From Kibdelosporangium aridum (GTDB taxonomy: Bacteria > Actinomycetota > Actinomycetes > Mycobacteriales > Pseudonocardiaceae): a DNA stretch of 64,000 nt. The notes under the pieces are model-generated. The model ran no database searches, had not been told where the DNA came from, and saw only the letters and a list, made by a program, of their open reading frames with translations. The DNA lies in contig NZ_FWXV01000005.1 of NCBI RefSeq assembly GCF_900176515.1, positions 1 through 64,000 of the forward strand. The letters run 5' to 3'. Every line of letters starts with the position of its first letter. Position 1 is the first letter of the stretch. Positions 26,663-35,407 of the stretch are shown here, piece after piece. Both the position numbers and the translations under genes were made by a program.

Positions 26663-27456
26663 GCAACAACACCACGTACCCGGCCGAGTGGTTGTCGCTG
26701 CGGGAGGACGCGGACGCAGCGGCCCGGTCGGCCGAACTCGTCGAGCCGCTGCGGGCGTACCTCGGTGACCGGCCCGGGCTGATCATCCGGGACCTCGGCT
26801 GCGGCATCGGCTCGATGGGCCGCTGGCTGTCGGCCAAGCTGCCCGCACCGCAGCACTGGATCCTGCACGACCGTGACCCGGGTCTGTTGTCGCGTGCCGT
26901 GGCCGGGATGCCCAGGAACGTCACGGTCACCGGCGAGCTGCAGGACATCACCCGGCTGCGCGCGACCGACTTGAGCGGGACGTCGCTGGTGACCGCGTCG
27001 GCCCTGCTCGACCTGTTGACCGCGGACGAGATGGCCGCACTGGCCGAGGCCTGCGCCAAGGTCCCGGTCTTCTTCGCCCTGTCGGTGGTCGGCCGGATCG
27101 AGCTGGACCCGGTCGACGCACTCGACGGCGAACTGGTCAAGGCATTCAACGCACACCAGCGGCGGACAGTGGACGGCAGACGGCTGCTCGGGCCGGAGGC
27201 AGTGGACACCGCCGCCAAACTCTTCCAAAACCAAGGAGCGACCGTGCACCGCAGGCCCAGCCCGTGGCGGCTCGGCGCAGGCGACGCCGCACTGATCACT
27301 GAGTGGCTACGGGGCTGGGTGGCAGCCGCCGTCGACCACCAGCCCGGTCTCGCCGAGCACGCCGAGGCGTATTTGGACCGCAGACTGGGCGACTCACAGC
27401 TGCGCGTCGTGGTCCACCATGAGGACCTGCTCGCCCTGCCGGCAGGTGCGTCATGA
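26650..27456 (+). CDS. SAM-dependent methyltransferase of the pterin-like operon
   Basis: The 268-aa protein has IIRDLGCGIGSMGRWL (SAM-binding motif I, about residues 45-60), an acidic post-motif ILHDRDPG and a SALLDLLTADE segment. The C-terminal half has many Arg and Trp residues. It is coupled to the glycosyltransferase and to the downstream membrane protein (ATGA at 27453), so it acts in the same pathway. The substrate is not known. Confidence 0.85.
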   Translation: MSQLSNNTTYPAEWLSLREDADAAARSAELVEPLRAYLGDRPGLIIRDLGCGIGSMGRWLSAKLPAPQHWILHDRDPGLLSRAVAGMPRNVTVTGELQDITRLRATDLSGTSLVTASALLDLLTADEMAALAEACAKVPVFFALSVVGRIELDPVDALDGELVKAFNAHQRRTVDGRRLLGPEAVDTAAKLFQNQGATVHRRPSPWRLGAGDAALITEWLRGWVAAAVDHQPGLAEHAEAYLDRRLGDSQLRVVVHHEDLLALPAGAS

Positions 27457-28370
27457 CGAAGACCATGTGGGCGTGGGCCAAGCTGCTGATCGGCGCCGGA
27501 ATTCTCGTTGCGCTTTTTCTCCAATTGGGTACCCAGAGCTTCGTGGACGGGCTGCGCGTGATCACCGTGGGCGAGATCTTCGCGGCCCTCGGCATCGGGC
27601 TGGCGACCACAGTGCTCAGTGCGTGGCGCTGGTGCCTGGTCGCCCGCCGCCTCGGCCTGCGGCTTTCTCTTCCCCGTGCGGTGCTGGACTACTACCGTGC
27701 GTTGTTCCTCAACGCCGTGCTGCCGGCGGGAGTTCTCGGTGACGTCCAGCGAGCGGTCGAACATGGACAACAGGAAGGCGACCTCGGCCGAGGTGTGCGA
27801 GCTGTTGTCCTCGAACGCATCGCGGGCCAAGCCGTGATCGTCGTCGCCGGTGTGGCCGTGCTGCTCGCGGTCCCGTCCCTCGGTCTGCCCCGTGACATCA
27901 TCCTGATCATCCTCGGTGTACTCGCCGTGATCGCGGTCGCGTTCGTCGCCGCGAAACGATGGGTACGCGGCAACACCGGTCTGTCAAGGACCATCGCTGA
28001 CATCAGAGCGGGACTGTTGGCCCGTAACGCGTGGCCGGGAATCACGCTACTGTCAGCGGCAGCGCTGGCTGGGCACATCTGCCTGTTCGTCGTCGCGGCC
28101 CACGCGGTCGGGTCGACGGCACCGATCGCCCAGCTGGTGCCGTTGATGGTGCTGTCGCTGCTGGCGATGGGACTTCCGGTGAACATCGGGGGCTGGGGAC
28201 CGAGGGAAGGCGTGGCCGCGGTGGTGTTCGGTGCCGCCGGTCTGGGCGCCGCGCAGGGACTGACCACAGCGGTGGTGTACGGAGTGCTCGCGCTGGTCGC
28301 GAGCCTGCCCGGGGCCGGAGTGCTGATCCTCCGCGCACCGGTGCTGCGGAGATTGGAAAAGGCACTATGA
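27453..28370 (+). CDS. Lysylphosphatidylglycerol synthase TM-domain / flippase-like membrane protein
   Basis: The 305-aa integral membrane protein has about eight helices and the family signatures ALGIGLATTVLSAWRW, YYRALFLNAVLPAGVLGDV, VVLERIAGQAVI and GLPVNIGGWGPREG. Members of this fold (UPF0104, AglD/MprF membrane part) are thought to flip or extend glycolipids. With the glycosyltransferase and CDP-alcohol phosphotransferase nearby, it suggests that the product is lipid-linked or exported. ATGA overlaps link it to genes on both sides. Confidence 0.88.
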   Translation: MTKTMWAWAKLLIGAGILVALFLQLGTQSFVDGLRVITVGEIFAALGIGLATTVLSAWRWCLVARRLGLRLSLPRAVLDYYRALFLNAVLPAGVLGDVQRAVEHGQQEGDLGRGVRAVVLERIAGQAVIVVAGVAVLLAVPSLGLPRDIILIILGVLAVIAVAFVAAKRWVRGNTGLSRTIADIRAGLLARNAWPGITLLSAAALAGHICLFVVAAHAVGSTAPIAQLVPLMVLSLLAMGLPVNIGGWGPREGVAAVVFGAAGLGAAQGLTTAVVYGVLALVASLPGAGVLILRAPVLRRLEKAL

Positions 28371-28987
28371 CGGAACTTGCCGGCTTCACCCGACGAGCCG
28401 CCGAAACCCGGCTGCCCACCCGGTACGGTGACTTTCTCGCTGTGGGATACCAGGACCCGACGTCCGCGATCGAGCACATGGCACTGGTGTACGGCGACAT
28501 CACCGGGCGCGACCCGCTGACCCGCGTGCATTCCGAATGCCTGACCGGTGACGTGTTCGCGTCCACCCGGTGCGAGTGCGGTGATCAGTTATCCGCGGCG
28601 ATGAAGGCGATTGTCGCCGAAGGCGCGGGCATCCTGATCTACCTGCAAGGCCACGAAGGTAGGGGCATCGGCCTGCTGGCCAAGCTGAAGGCCATGCGGC
28701 TGCAGGAAGACGGCCTGGACACAGTCGACGCCAACGTGGCGCTCGGCCTGCCCGTGGACTGCCGTGACTACCAAGCCGCCGCGGACATCCTGCAGGACCT
28801 CGGCGTGCCGGCGATCCGCCTGCTGTCCAACAACCCGCACAAGGTCGAGTCGCTTTCGCAGTACGGAATCCGTATCTCCGAACAAGTTCCGTTGCTCATC
28901 GACGTGAACGACGACAACCTGCCCTACCTCAAGGCGAAGCGGGAGCGGCTGGACCACTACCTGCCCCAGCTCGACGACCTGCTCTGA
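28367..28987 (+). CDS. GTP cyclohydrolase II paralogue with Tyr-to-Met change (FAPy-forming type)
   Basis: The 206-aa protein keeps the zinc Cys residues (SECLTGD, RCECG), the LQGHEGRGIGLL GTP loop and LLSNNPHKVE. The active-site Tyr of E. coli RibA (LRAY-like segment, Tyr105) is Met110 here (KLKAMRLQ). The same Tyr-to-Met difference was reported for S. coelicolor SCO6655, which opens GTP but keeps the formyl group (FAPy). It is a stand-alone domain without a RibB fusion. It ends the plus-strand operon and is probably not for riboflavin. The ArfB-like hydrolase lies next to it. Confidence 0.88.
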   Translation: MTELAGFTRRAAETRLPTRYGDFLAVGYQDPTSAIEHMALVYGDITGRDPLTRVHSECLTGDVFASTRCECGDQLSAAMKAIVAEGAGILIYLQGHEGRGIGLLAKLKAMRLQEDGLDTVDANVALGLPVDCRDYQAAADILQDLGVPAIRLLSNNPHKVESLSQYGIRISEQVPLLIDVNDDNLPYLKAKRERLDHYLPQLDDLL

Positions 28988-28989
28988 GG

Positions 28990-29691
28990 CTACCCCTGTT
29001 CGAGTGCCGTGAGGACGGCCGCGAAGGAAGTCACCAGGCTTGCCAGCACATCGCGGCCCTTCTCCGCTGTGGCACGGGACGGCAGGCCGACCACGCCGGA
29101 TTTGGTGTACGCCTGCAAGCCCAGTGTCAGCATGTGATCGCGGTCGTCCGCCAGGTGGTCGTGTTGCGCGTAGTCCGCGCGCACGACCTCCGGGTGGGTG
29201 TGCAGCAGGATGGCCACTTCCAGTTCGCCCGCGTGCATGTCGCTGATCATCGGAGTCTCGATGCCGCCCGCGATCCTGGCGTTGTTCCAGTCCACTTCAG
29301 TCGGGAACAACGCCATCCCTGCCGACTCCTGGACCACATTGGACAGTACGTAGTTGCCGCCGTGCCCATTGATCAGGACGAGTTTCTCGATCCCTGAACG
29401 GCGCGACGACTCGGCGATGTCCCGCACGACCGCGTACAACGTCGGCGCCGAGATGCTCACGGTGCCCGGCCATGCGGCGTGCTCGTGCGAGCACGACATG
29501 GTGATCGGCGGCAGCTCCAGCACCGGATAGGCCGAGCTCAGCGCACGTGCGACGGTCGAGGCGATGATCGTGTCGGTGGCCAGCGGCAGGTGCGGTCCGT
29601 GCTGTTCGTGGCTGCCGACGGGCAGGATCGCGACGGTCGGCTGCTGGTCACGCACGTCGACGGTGGTGTTCAGGGGGAGGAACTCGGTCAT
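28990..29691 (-). CDS. Creatininase-family amidohydrolase (ArfB-like)
   Basis: The 233-aa protein has the metal-binding motif of the family in LPVGSHEQHGPHLPLATD (Glu29, His31, Asp40), a middle INGHGGNYVL motif and a SDMHAGELEVAILL motif with a further acidic ligand. Family members include creatininase, MftE and archaeal ArfB; ArfB removes the formyl group from FAPy. Next to a FAPy-type GTP cyclohydrolase, deformylation of FAPy is the natural proposal. Its start lies 8 nt from the stop of the upstream transglutaminase-like gene, so the two are in one operon. Confidence 0.85.
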   Translation of the reverse strand: MTEFLPLNTTVDVRDQQPTVAILPVGSHEQHGPHLPLATDTIIASTVARALSSAYPVLELPPITMSCSHEHAAWPGTVSISAPTLYAVVRDIAESSRRSGIEKLVLINGHGGNYVLSNVVQESAGMALFPTEVDWNNARIAGGIETPMISDMHAGELEVAILLHTHPEVVRADYAQHDHLADDRDHMLTLGLQAYTKSGVVGLPSRATAEKGRDVLASLVTSFAAVLTALEQG

Positions 29692-29699
29692 GTCGTCCT

Positions 29700-30530
29700 T
29701 CAGATGATCGCTTCCTCGCGCTTGCGCGCCATGTTCATCACCTTAGCCGGGACACGGACCCGTTCGTCGTCCCGGAGCATCGCCTTCAGCTCGTCGGTCG
29801 GGGCGTCCGGGTGCTCGGTCAACGTGCCGAGCCGGTCGAAGAACGCCATGTCCACGTCGTCTTCGGGCTCGGGCATCATGCCCCACACGTCGAACGGCAA
29901 CAGGGGCACGTCGATCAGCGCGGCGGCGTCGCGAATCATGTTGGCCGCGATCCACCAGTAGCCGGACTCCTCGAACATGCTCAGACCGAACTTGTCCGGG
30001 TCGGCTTTGCCCGCGCGGCACCACTGCCAGGCGCGGCCCGCGGTGAGGAACTTGTCCCGTGGCACGTCCGTGACGTCGAAGTCGATCGGGAACTTGGTCA
30101 TCTGCACGTCGTCGATCTGCCCGTCGACCAGCACCCAGCGTGTGCCGTTCCAGTACTCGGCGACCCAGTGGTCCTCGTAGAAGCCATCGTTGAAGTACGA
30201 GCCGAACCCGCAGCGCGCCCTCGCGGTACGGCCTTGCGATCGCAGCATCGAGACGAGCAACACCGTGAAATGACGGCAATTGACGGCTGTTCGCTCCGCG
30301 GGTGGCCGCGCGATGCCCAGTGGGCGGTCGTCCTCGCCGGTGATGGCCGACAACAGCTCCTCCACCGGCCGGATGTGCACGGTCTTGCGGTCCTCTTCGG
30401 ACAGTTCGACGTCGTAGAAGTGGGTCATGTACTCGTGGATCAGCAGGCCGTGGCCGACTTTGGTCAGCCCGGCGATGTCGGACGGCAATGACTCGAAAAG
30501 ACCGGCGTGGCGGCCCGGCGAGGTCAGCAT
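29700..30530 (-). CDS. Transglutaminase-like cysteine protease-fold protein
   Basis: The 276-aa cytosolic protein has the transglutaminase triad: Cys in VNCRHFT, His in EDHWVAEYW and Asp in LVDGQIDD. Bacterial members can be amidases, proteases or acyl transferases. ATG 30530 is chosen; a TTG at 30581 would add 17 residues. Its position in an operon with the creatininase-family gene places it in the same pathway, perhaps as an amide-forming or amide-cleaving step. No known close family name is offered. Confidence 0.78.
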   Translation of the reverse strand: MLTSPGRHAGLFESLPSDIAGLTKVGHGLLIHEYMTHFYDVELSEEDRKTVHIRPVEELLSAITGEDDRPLGIARPPAERTAVNCRHFTVLLVSMLRSQGRTARARCGFGSYFNDGFYEDHWVAEYWNGTRWVLVDGQIDDVQMTKFPIDFDVTDVPRDKFLTAGRAWQWCRAGKADPDKFGLSMFEESGYWWIAANMIRDAAALIDVPLLPFDVWGMMPEPEDDVDMAFFDRLGTLTEHPDAPTDELKAMLRDDERVRVPAKVMNMARKREEAII

Positions 30531-30583
30531 GTCGTCGAGCTTGGCGGAATTTATGCCTGATTCGCAAGGTATTCTCGCCAACC

Positions 30584-31486
30584 ATGACCGCTGTGGTGCT
30601 CGACTGCGACCCTGGCCACGACGACGTGTTCGCGATGCTGCTGGCTGCCGCGCATCCGGCGATCGACCTGCGGGCGATCACGACTGTGGCCGGGAACGGG
30701 ACCCTCGATCAGGTGACGGCCAACGCGCTGAAGGTCTGCGCCTTGGCAGGCATCGATGTTCCGGTCGCGGCAGGCTTGTCGCAGCGGGAAAACGAGAACG
30801 CGCCGTCGATCCACGGCGCGAGTGCGTTGGACGGCGCGGATTTGCCGCAACCCGCGGACCTCCTGGTGGACGAGGACGCAATTTCGTTGACCGAGCGTTT
30901 GCTCGCCGAAGGTCCGCTGACGATCGTCGCGACCGGACCGCTCACGAACGTGGCCGCGTTGCTGCGCAAACGTCCGGATCTCAAGCCGAGGATCGTGTTC
31001 ATGGGCGGTAGTTGCGGGCGCGGGAACTGGCGGCCGCTGGCGGAATTCAACATCTGGGCCGATCCGGAAGCGGCCGACACCGTGCTGTCCAGCGGCCTGG
31101 CGGTGACCATGTGCGGCTTGGACGTCACGCACCAGGCAACGGCCACCCCGGAGGTGTTCGGCAAACTCCGTGCCATGGCGACACCGTTGGCCGACACAAT
31201 GGTGGATTTGTTGCGGTTCTTCGCATCCACGTACGACGAAGTGTTCGGGATGCCGGACCCGCCGGTGCACGACCCCGTCGCGGTCGCCGCTGTGGCCGAG
31301 CCCGGTTTGCTGCGAACGGTTGCCGCGCCGGTCGCCGTCGAGCTCGCCGGAACCCACACGCGCGGCGCGACTGTGGTCGATTTGCACGGCGTGACAGGCA
31401 ATCCCGCCAACGCTCATGTCGCGGTGGAGCTCGATCGGCGTGGTTTCTGGGACGTGATGCTCAGAGCCGTCGAACGGCTTGGCTGA
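30584..31486 (+). CDS. Inosine-uridine-preferring nucleoside hydrolase family protein
   Basis: The 300-aa protein starts with the diagnostic calcium-binding VLDCDPGHDDVFAML and has TTVAGNGTLDQVTANAL, VFMGGS, EFNIWADPEAA and VHDPVAVAA (late metal ligand). It cleaves the N-glycosidic bond of ribonucleosides. TATTCT at 30570-30575 would be a -10 box giving an almost leaderless mRNA. It is divergent from the transglutaminase gene. It might remove ribose from GTP-derived intermediates of the cluster, or simply serve salvage. Confidence 0.9.
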   Translation: MTAVVLDCDPGHDDVFAMLLAAAHPAIDLRAITTVAGNGTLDQVTANALKVCALAGIDVPVAAGLSQRENENAPSIHGASALDGADLPQPADLLVDEDAISLTERLLAEGPLTIVATGPLTNVAALLRKRPDLKPRIVFMGGSCGRGNWRPLAEFNIWADPEAADTVLSSGLAVTMCGLDVTHQATATPEVFGKLRAMATPLADTMVDLLRFFASTYDEVFGMPDPPVHDPVAVAAVAEPGLLRTVAAPVAVELAGTHTRGATVVDLHGVTGNPANAHVAVELDRRGFWDVMLRAVERLG

Positions 31487-32927
31487 TCGTGGCGATGCCC
31501 GCTTGGATGTCGCTCGGCGTGTTGGCGGCGTATCCCAGGATCAGCCCTGGCGAACAGGGATTCTGGCAATGCCAGGACAGTGGCTGCACCTTGACGCCCG
31601 CTTTGAGGACGGCCGCGGCAAGGTCCACATCGGAGAACTCGGTGTCGAACGTGATCATCAGGTGCAGCCCGGCGGCCACGCCGTGGACTGTGGCGCTGGG
31701 CAAATGCTCACGGACCGCCTCGACCATCGCGTCGCGGCGCCGGATGTGCCGCCTGCGCAGGAACCTCAGTTGCCGTTCCAACTCGCCGGAGGACATCAGC
31801 TCGGCCAGGACCAGTTGGGGGAGCGAGGCATTGCCGAGGTCGGCAAGGCGTTTCGCGGCGATGACCGCGTCCCGGTACTTCGTCGGCACGAGCAGCCAGC
31901 CGACTCGCAGCGCGGGAGCGAGCAATTTGGACACACTGCCCGCGTAACACACGCGCTCGGCCAGCACCGACCGCAACGCGGGTACGGGCGGCCGGTCGTA
32001 GCGGTGTTCGGCGTCGTAGTCGTCCTCGATGATCAACCCGTCCCAGCGCATCAGCTGGCGCCGACGATCGCCGTCGAGGATGACACCGGTCGGGAACTGG
32101 TGCGCGGGCGTCATCATCACCGCGTTGATTCCGCTGTCCTGCAACATGTCGACGCGAAGACCTGCGGAATCCACTGGAATGGGCGGGGTTTCCAGTCCTG
32201 CGTTGCGCATGTGCTGCCGTACACCGAGAGATCCTGGGTCCTCGACGGCGACCTGGGTGATCCCGTCGTCCTGCAGGACCCGTGCGATGAGACCAAGCGC
32301 TTGCGCAACACCGGCGACGATGACCACTTCGCTCGGATCCACCCGGATCCCCCGTGTTCTCGCCAGCCAAGTCGCTACAGCAAGCCTTAGTTTGGGCGTG
32401 CCGCGCGGATCACCGTAACCGAACTCGGCTGGCGCGACTGTGTTGAACACCGTGCGTTCAGCGCGTAACCACGCCGTCCGCGGGAACGCCGCGAGATCGG
32501 GCACACCGGGGGAGAGGTCGATCCGGGCTGTCGCGGCCCGGAAGGAGTCGAACACGTCGTCCGCGGGATCGGTCGCGAACACATCCGCGGTCGACGGCGG
32601 CCGGTATGGCTTCGCGGTCGGCGCGTCAGTCGGCACGGCGACGACGACCGTTCCGCCTCGGCCGCGTCCGGCGACGTGACCATCCTCGATCAGGCGCTGA
32701 TACGCCTCGGTCACGACGCCACGGGACACACGAAGGTCCGCGGCCAGTACCCGGGTCGCCGGGAGCCTGCTGCCGACGGGCAGACGTCCGTCGGACATCG
32801 CCAGCCGGAGCTGCTCGGCCAGCCAGTCGGCCCGGCCGCCCGGCGGCGCGTGTTCGATCCGCAGCTGCAGGAAGTCCGACCCCGAAGTTATGGACCTGTC
32901 AACCTGGCGCGGTTTGGCCCTACTCAT
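31461..32927 (-). CDS. MocR-family (GntR-aminotransferase) regulator
   Basis: The 488-aa protein joins an N-terminal GntR winged helix (about residues 25-95, with LPATRVLAADLRVSRGVVTEAY) to a fold-type I aminotransferase domain with the PLP Lys in GSVSKLLAPALRVGW and the Asp in LIIEDDYDAEHRY. These regulators usually sense PLP or amino compounds and control a divergent gene. The divergent gene here is a LysE-type exporter 29 nt away, which is the likely target. Its 3' end overlaps the nucleoside hydrolase by 26 nt. Confidence 0.93.
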   Translation of the reverse strand: MSRAKPRQVDRSITSGSDFLQLRIEHAPPGGRADWLAEQLRLAMSDGRLPVGSRLPATRVLAADLRVSRGVVTEAYQRLIEDGHVAGRGRGGTVVVAVPTDAPTAKPYRPPSTADVFATDPADDVFDSFRAATARIDLSPGVPDLAAFPRTAWLRAERTVFNTVAPAEFGYGDPRGTPKLRLAVATWLARTRGIRVDPSEVVIVAGVAQALGLIARVLQDDGITQVAVEDPGSLGVRQHMRNAGLETPPIPVDSAGLRVDMLQDSGINAVMMTPAHQFPTGVILDGDRRRQLMRWDGLIIEDDYDAEHRYDRPPVPALRSVLAERVCYAGSVSKLLAPALRVGWLLVPTKYRDAVIAAKRLADLGNASLPQLVLAELMSSGELERQLRFLRRRHIRRRDAMVEAVREHLPSATVHGVAAGLHLMITFDTEFSDVDLAAAVLKAGVKVQPLSWHCQNPCSPGLILGYAANTPSDIQAGIATISQAVRRL

Positions 32928-32956
32928 GGGACCATTGTGGCAGCACAGTAGCGGCT

Positions 32957-33559
32957 ATGAGTATCGCTTTCCTGGTCACGACGTTGATCGCGGTCGCAAC
33001 GCCGGGCACCGGCGTGCTCTACACGCTGGCCGCCGGTCTCACCCACGGGCGCCGGGCGAGCGTGATCGCCGCCTTCGGGTGCACGCTCGGCATCATCCCG
33101 CACATGCTCGCCACGATCACCGGCCTGGCGGCGCTGCTGCACACCAGTGCGGTGGCCTTCGAGATCGTGAAGTACCTCGGCGTCGCGTACCTCATCTACA
33201 TGGCATGGAGCACGCTGCGTGACAAGGAAGCCCTTACGATCTCGCAGGCCCCGGCACAGTCAGCCATGAAGATCGTCGTGTCGGCGGTGTTGCTGAACTT
33301 GTTGAACCCGAAGCTGACGATCTTCTTCGTGGCATTCCTGCCGCAGTTCGTGAGCGCGGACGACCCGGCACAGCTCTGGCGGATGCTCGAGCTGAGCGCG
33401 GTGTTCATGCTGCTGACCTTCGTGGTCTTCGCGCTCTACGGGGTGTTCGCCGCGTCGATGCGCACCCACGTGATCTCCCGGCCGCGGGTGATGGCTTGGC
33501 TCCGCAGGTTTTTCGCAGCCTCGTTCGTCGCCCTGGGAGCCAAGCTCGCGATCACCTAA
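32957..33559 (+). CDS. LysE/RhtB-family amino-acid exporter
   Basis: The 200-aa protein has six hydrophobic helices and the LysE signature ATPGTGVLYTLAAGLTHGRRAS near the N-terminus and NLLNPKLTIFFVAFLPQF in the middle. It exports amino acids or related amines. It is divergent from a MocR regulator whose effector could be the same compound. It ends in a 4-nt convergent overlap with the DJ-1 gene. Confidence 0.9.
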   Translation: MSIAFLVTTLIAVATPGTGVLYTLAAGLTHGRRASVIAAFGCTLGIIPHMLATITGLAALLHTSAVAFEIVKYLGVAYLIYMAWSTLRDKEALTISQAPAQSAMKIVVSAVLLNLLNPKLTIFFVAFLPQFVSADDPAQLWRMLELSAVFMLLTFVVFALYGVFAASMRTHVISRPRVMAWLRRFFAASFVALGAKLAIT

Positions 33560-34146
33560 GAGCGCCAGACGCTGCCACGCCGCTCGTACTCAAGCACGGT
33601 CTCCACCTGCTGAGCCTGCTTGGCACCGATGAACCGCTCCACCAACCACAGCGCCACCTCGAGGCCGGACGTGATGCCGCCACCCGTGATCAACGTGCCG
33701 TCGTCCACGACCCGCGCGTTGATCACGTTCGCACCCTGCTTGGCGAGATCGGCCTTGGCCCGCGAATGCGTGGTCGCGGGACGGCCCTTCGTCATGCCTG
33801 CCGCGGACAGCACCATCGTTCCGGTACAGATCCCAACTGGCAGAGCCGTGACCGCTGCCAGCTTCTTGAGGAACACCGCGTCGTTGATCAGCCGGTTCAC
33901 CCCAGGCCCGGTCTTGTCGGCGTAACCACCACCCGGCACGACCAGGATGTCGGCATCCTGCGGCGACCACCCCGCCGGCACCTCGACGCGTGTGCCGAAC
34001 CTCGCCGTCACCGTTGCCGGATTCCCTGTGGTGACAAGCGTTGTAGTCCACTCCGCACCCATGGCCTTTGCCAGGCCCAACACTTCGACCGGAGCCACGA
34101 AGTCCTGCTCCTCGACGCCGTCGAAGACCACGATCTGCACCCGCAC
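33556..34146 (-). CDS. DJ-1/PfpI-family protein
   Basis: The 196-aa protein has the DJ-1 fold with the nucleophile Cys in LPVGICTGTMVLSAAG, an acidic residue in FDGVEEQDF and the ILVVPGGGY motif. It resembles the isonitrile hydratase or AraC-ligand-domain subgroup (ITGGGITSGLEVALWLVER). GTG 34146 is chosen because AAGGAG lies 6 nt upstream. Its role is probably stress or small-molecule hydrolysis; the substrate is unknown. Confidence 0.85.
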   Translation of the reverse strand: MRVQIVVFDGVEEQDFVAPVEVLGLAKAMGAEWTTTLVTTGNPATVTARFGTRVEVPAGWSPQDADILVVPGGGYADKTGPGVNRLINDAVFLKKLAAVTALPVGICTGTMVLSAAGMTKGRPATTHSRAKADLAKQGANVINARVVDDGTLITGGGITSGLEVALWLVERFIGAKQAQQVETVLEYERRGSVWRS

Positions 34147-34224
34147 TGAATCTCTCCTTAGCCTCGTCCACCCCACAGGTCGGCCAGGAAAGTCCGTTGG
34201 TTCCGTCGAACCGGATGTTGTGCG

Positions 34225-35394
34225 CTACCAAGTGATCGGCAGCGCCTGCAGGCCGTGAACCGGTGAGTACGGCCGGAACGGCACCTCCTCGAAGGGCACG
34301 GCCAACGCCAGCGACGGGAACCGTTGCAGCAGCGCGGGGAACGCGATCTTCAGCTCCATCCGGGCCAGTGGCGCACCCAGGCAGTGGTGCAGGCCGTGGC
34401 CGAACGCCATGTGCGCGGAGATCTTGCGGGTGATGTCGAAGCGCTCGAGGTCCTCGCCGAGCACCGGATCCCGGTTCGCCGCGGGCAGCGAGCAGATCAC
34501 GGCCTCGCCCGCGGCGATTTTCACCCCGGACAGCTCGACGTCGGCGACCGCGGTACGGGGGATTCCGGAGTGGACGATCGAGAGGTAGCGCAGCATCTCC
34601 TCGATGGCCTCGTCGACCAGTCGCCCGGCCCGCACCTCGGCGAGCTGGTCCGGGTTGCGCAACAGCAAAAGCGTGCCGAGGGCGAGCATGTTCGACGTGG
34701 TCTCGTGCCCGGCGAGCAGCAGCAGGTCGGCGACGCCGGTCAGTTCCGTGTCGTCGAGCTCGTCGCCGTGGTCGCGGATCAGCATCCCGATCATGTCGTC
34801 GCCTGGGTCGGCGCGGTGTTTGGCGACGAGCTTGGCCATGTACCTACGGGACGCCTCGATCGCGGCGGTCCGCTGTGCCATCTCAAGGGTCATGTCCAGC
34901 CGGATGCTCGCGTACTGCTGGAACTCCGCGCGGTCCTCGTAGGGCACGCCGAGCAGTTCGCAGATCACCAGTGACGGAACCGGCAACGCGAAGCCGGAGA
35001 CCAGGTCCGCGGGTGGCCCGGCCTGTTCGAGCGCGTCGAGGTGGTCGTTGACGATCGTCTCGATCCGGGGTTGCAGCCGCCGGATACGCCGGACGGTGAA
35101 CTCAGGCGTCAGCATGCGGCGCAGGCGGGTGTGGTCCGGCGGGTCATAGCCGAGCAGGAACCCGCTCCTGGATCCGTTCAGGTCGCCGAAGGGACGGCCT
35201 TCGGGGGAGTTGCTGAACTTGGTCGCGTCGCTGAACACGACCCGGATGTCGGCGTAGCGGGTCGCCAGCCAGGCGCTGCCGCCCCATGGCAGGTCGATCT
35301 TCGTGAGCGGCTGCTCGCGGAGCTGGAGCAGGTCGTCGGGTGGGTCGAACCGGTTGCGTTGGGCGTGTAGCGGTATCTCGGGCGCTGAAGTCAT
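34225..35394 (-). CDS. Cytochrome P450, bacterial class I type
   Basis: The 389-aa soluble P450 has the I-helix LLLAGHETTSNML (oxygen activation), the K-helix ExxR in EEMLRY with a preceding region of usual length, and the haem-binding FGHGLHHCLGAPLARME with the Cys ligand. It resembles CYP105/107-like enzymes of specialised metabolism or detoxification. ATG 35394 follows GGGAGA. No ferredoxin gene is adjacent. It is divergent from a TetR gene with a palindromic operator between them. Confidence 0.93.
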   Translation of the reverse strand: MTSAPEIPLHAQRNRFDPPDDLLQLREQPLTKIDLPWGGSAWLATRYADIRVVFSDATKFSNSPEGRPFGDLNGSRSGFLLGYDPPDHTRLRRMLTPEFTVRRIRRLQPRIETIVNDHLDALEQAGPPADLVSGFALPVPSLVICELLGVPYEDRAEFQQYASIRLDMTLEMAQRTAAIEASRRYMAKLVAKHRADPGDDMIGMLIRDHGDELDDTELTGVADLLLLAGHETTSNMLALGTLLLLRNPDQLAEVRAGRLVDEAIEEMLRYLSIVHSGIPRTAVADVELSGVKIAAGEAVICSLPAANRDPVLGEDLERFDITRKISAHMAFGHGLHHCLGAPLARMELKIAFPALLQRFPSLALAVPFEEVPFRPYSPVHGLQALPITW

Positions 35395-35407
35395 CGGACT
35401 CTCCCGG

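Noticed and set aside
26526..27830. 434-codon minus-strand frame
   Set aside because: It is low-complexity Arg/Ser/Pro antisense to the methyltransferase and flippase-like genes.
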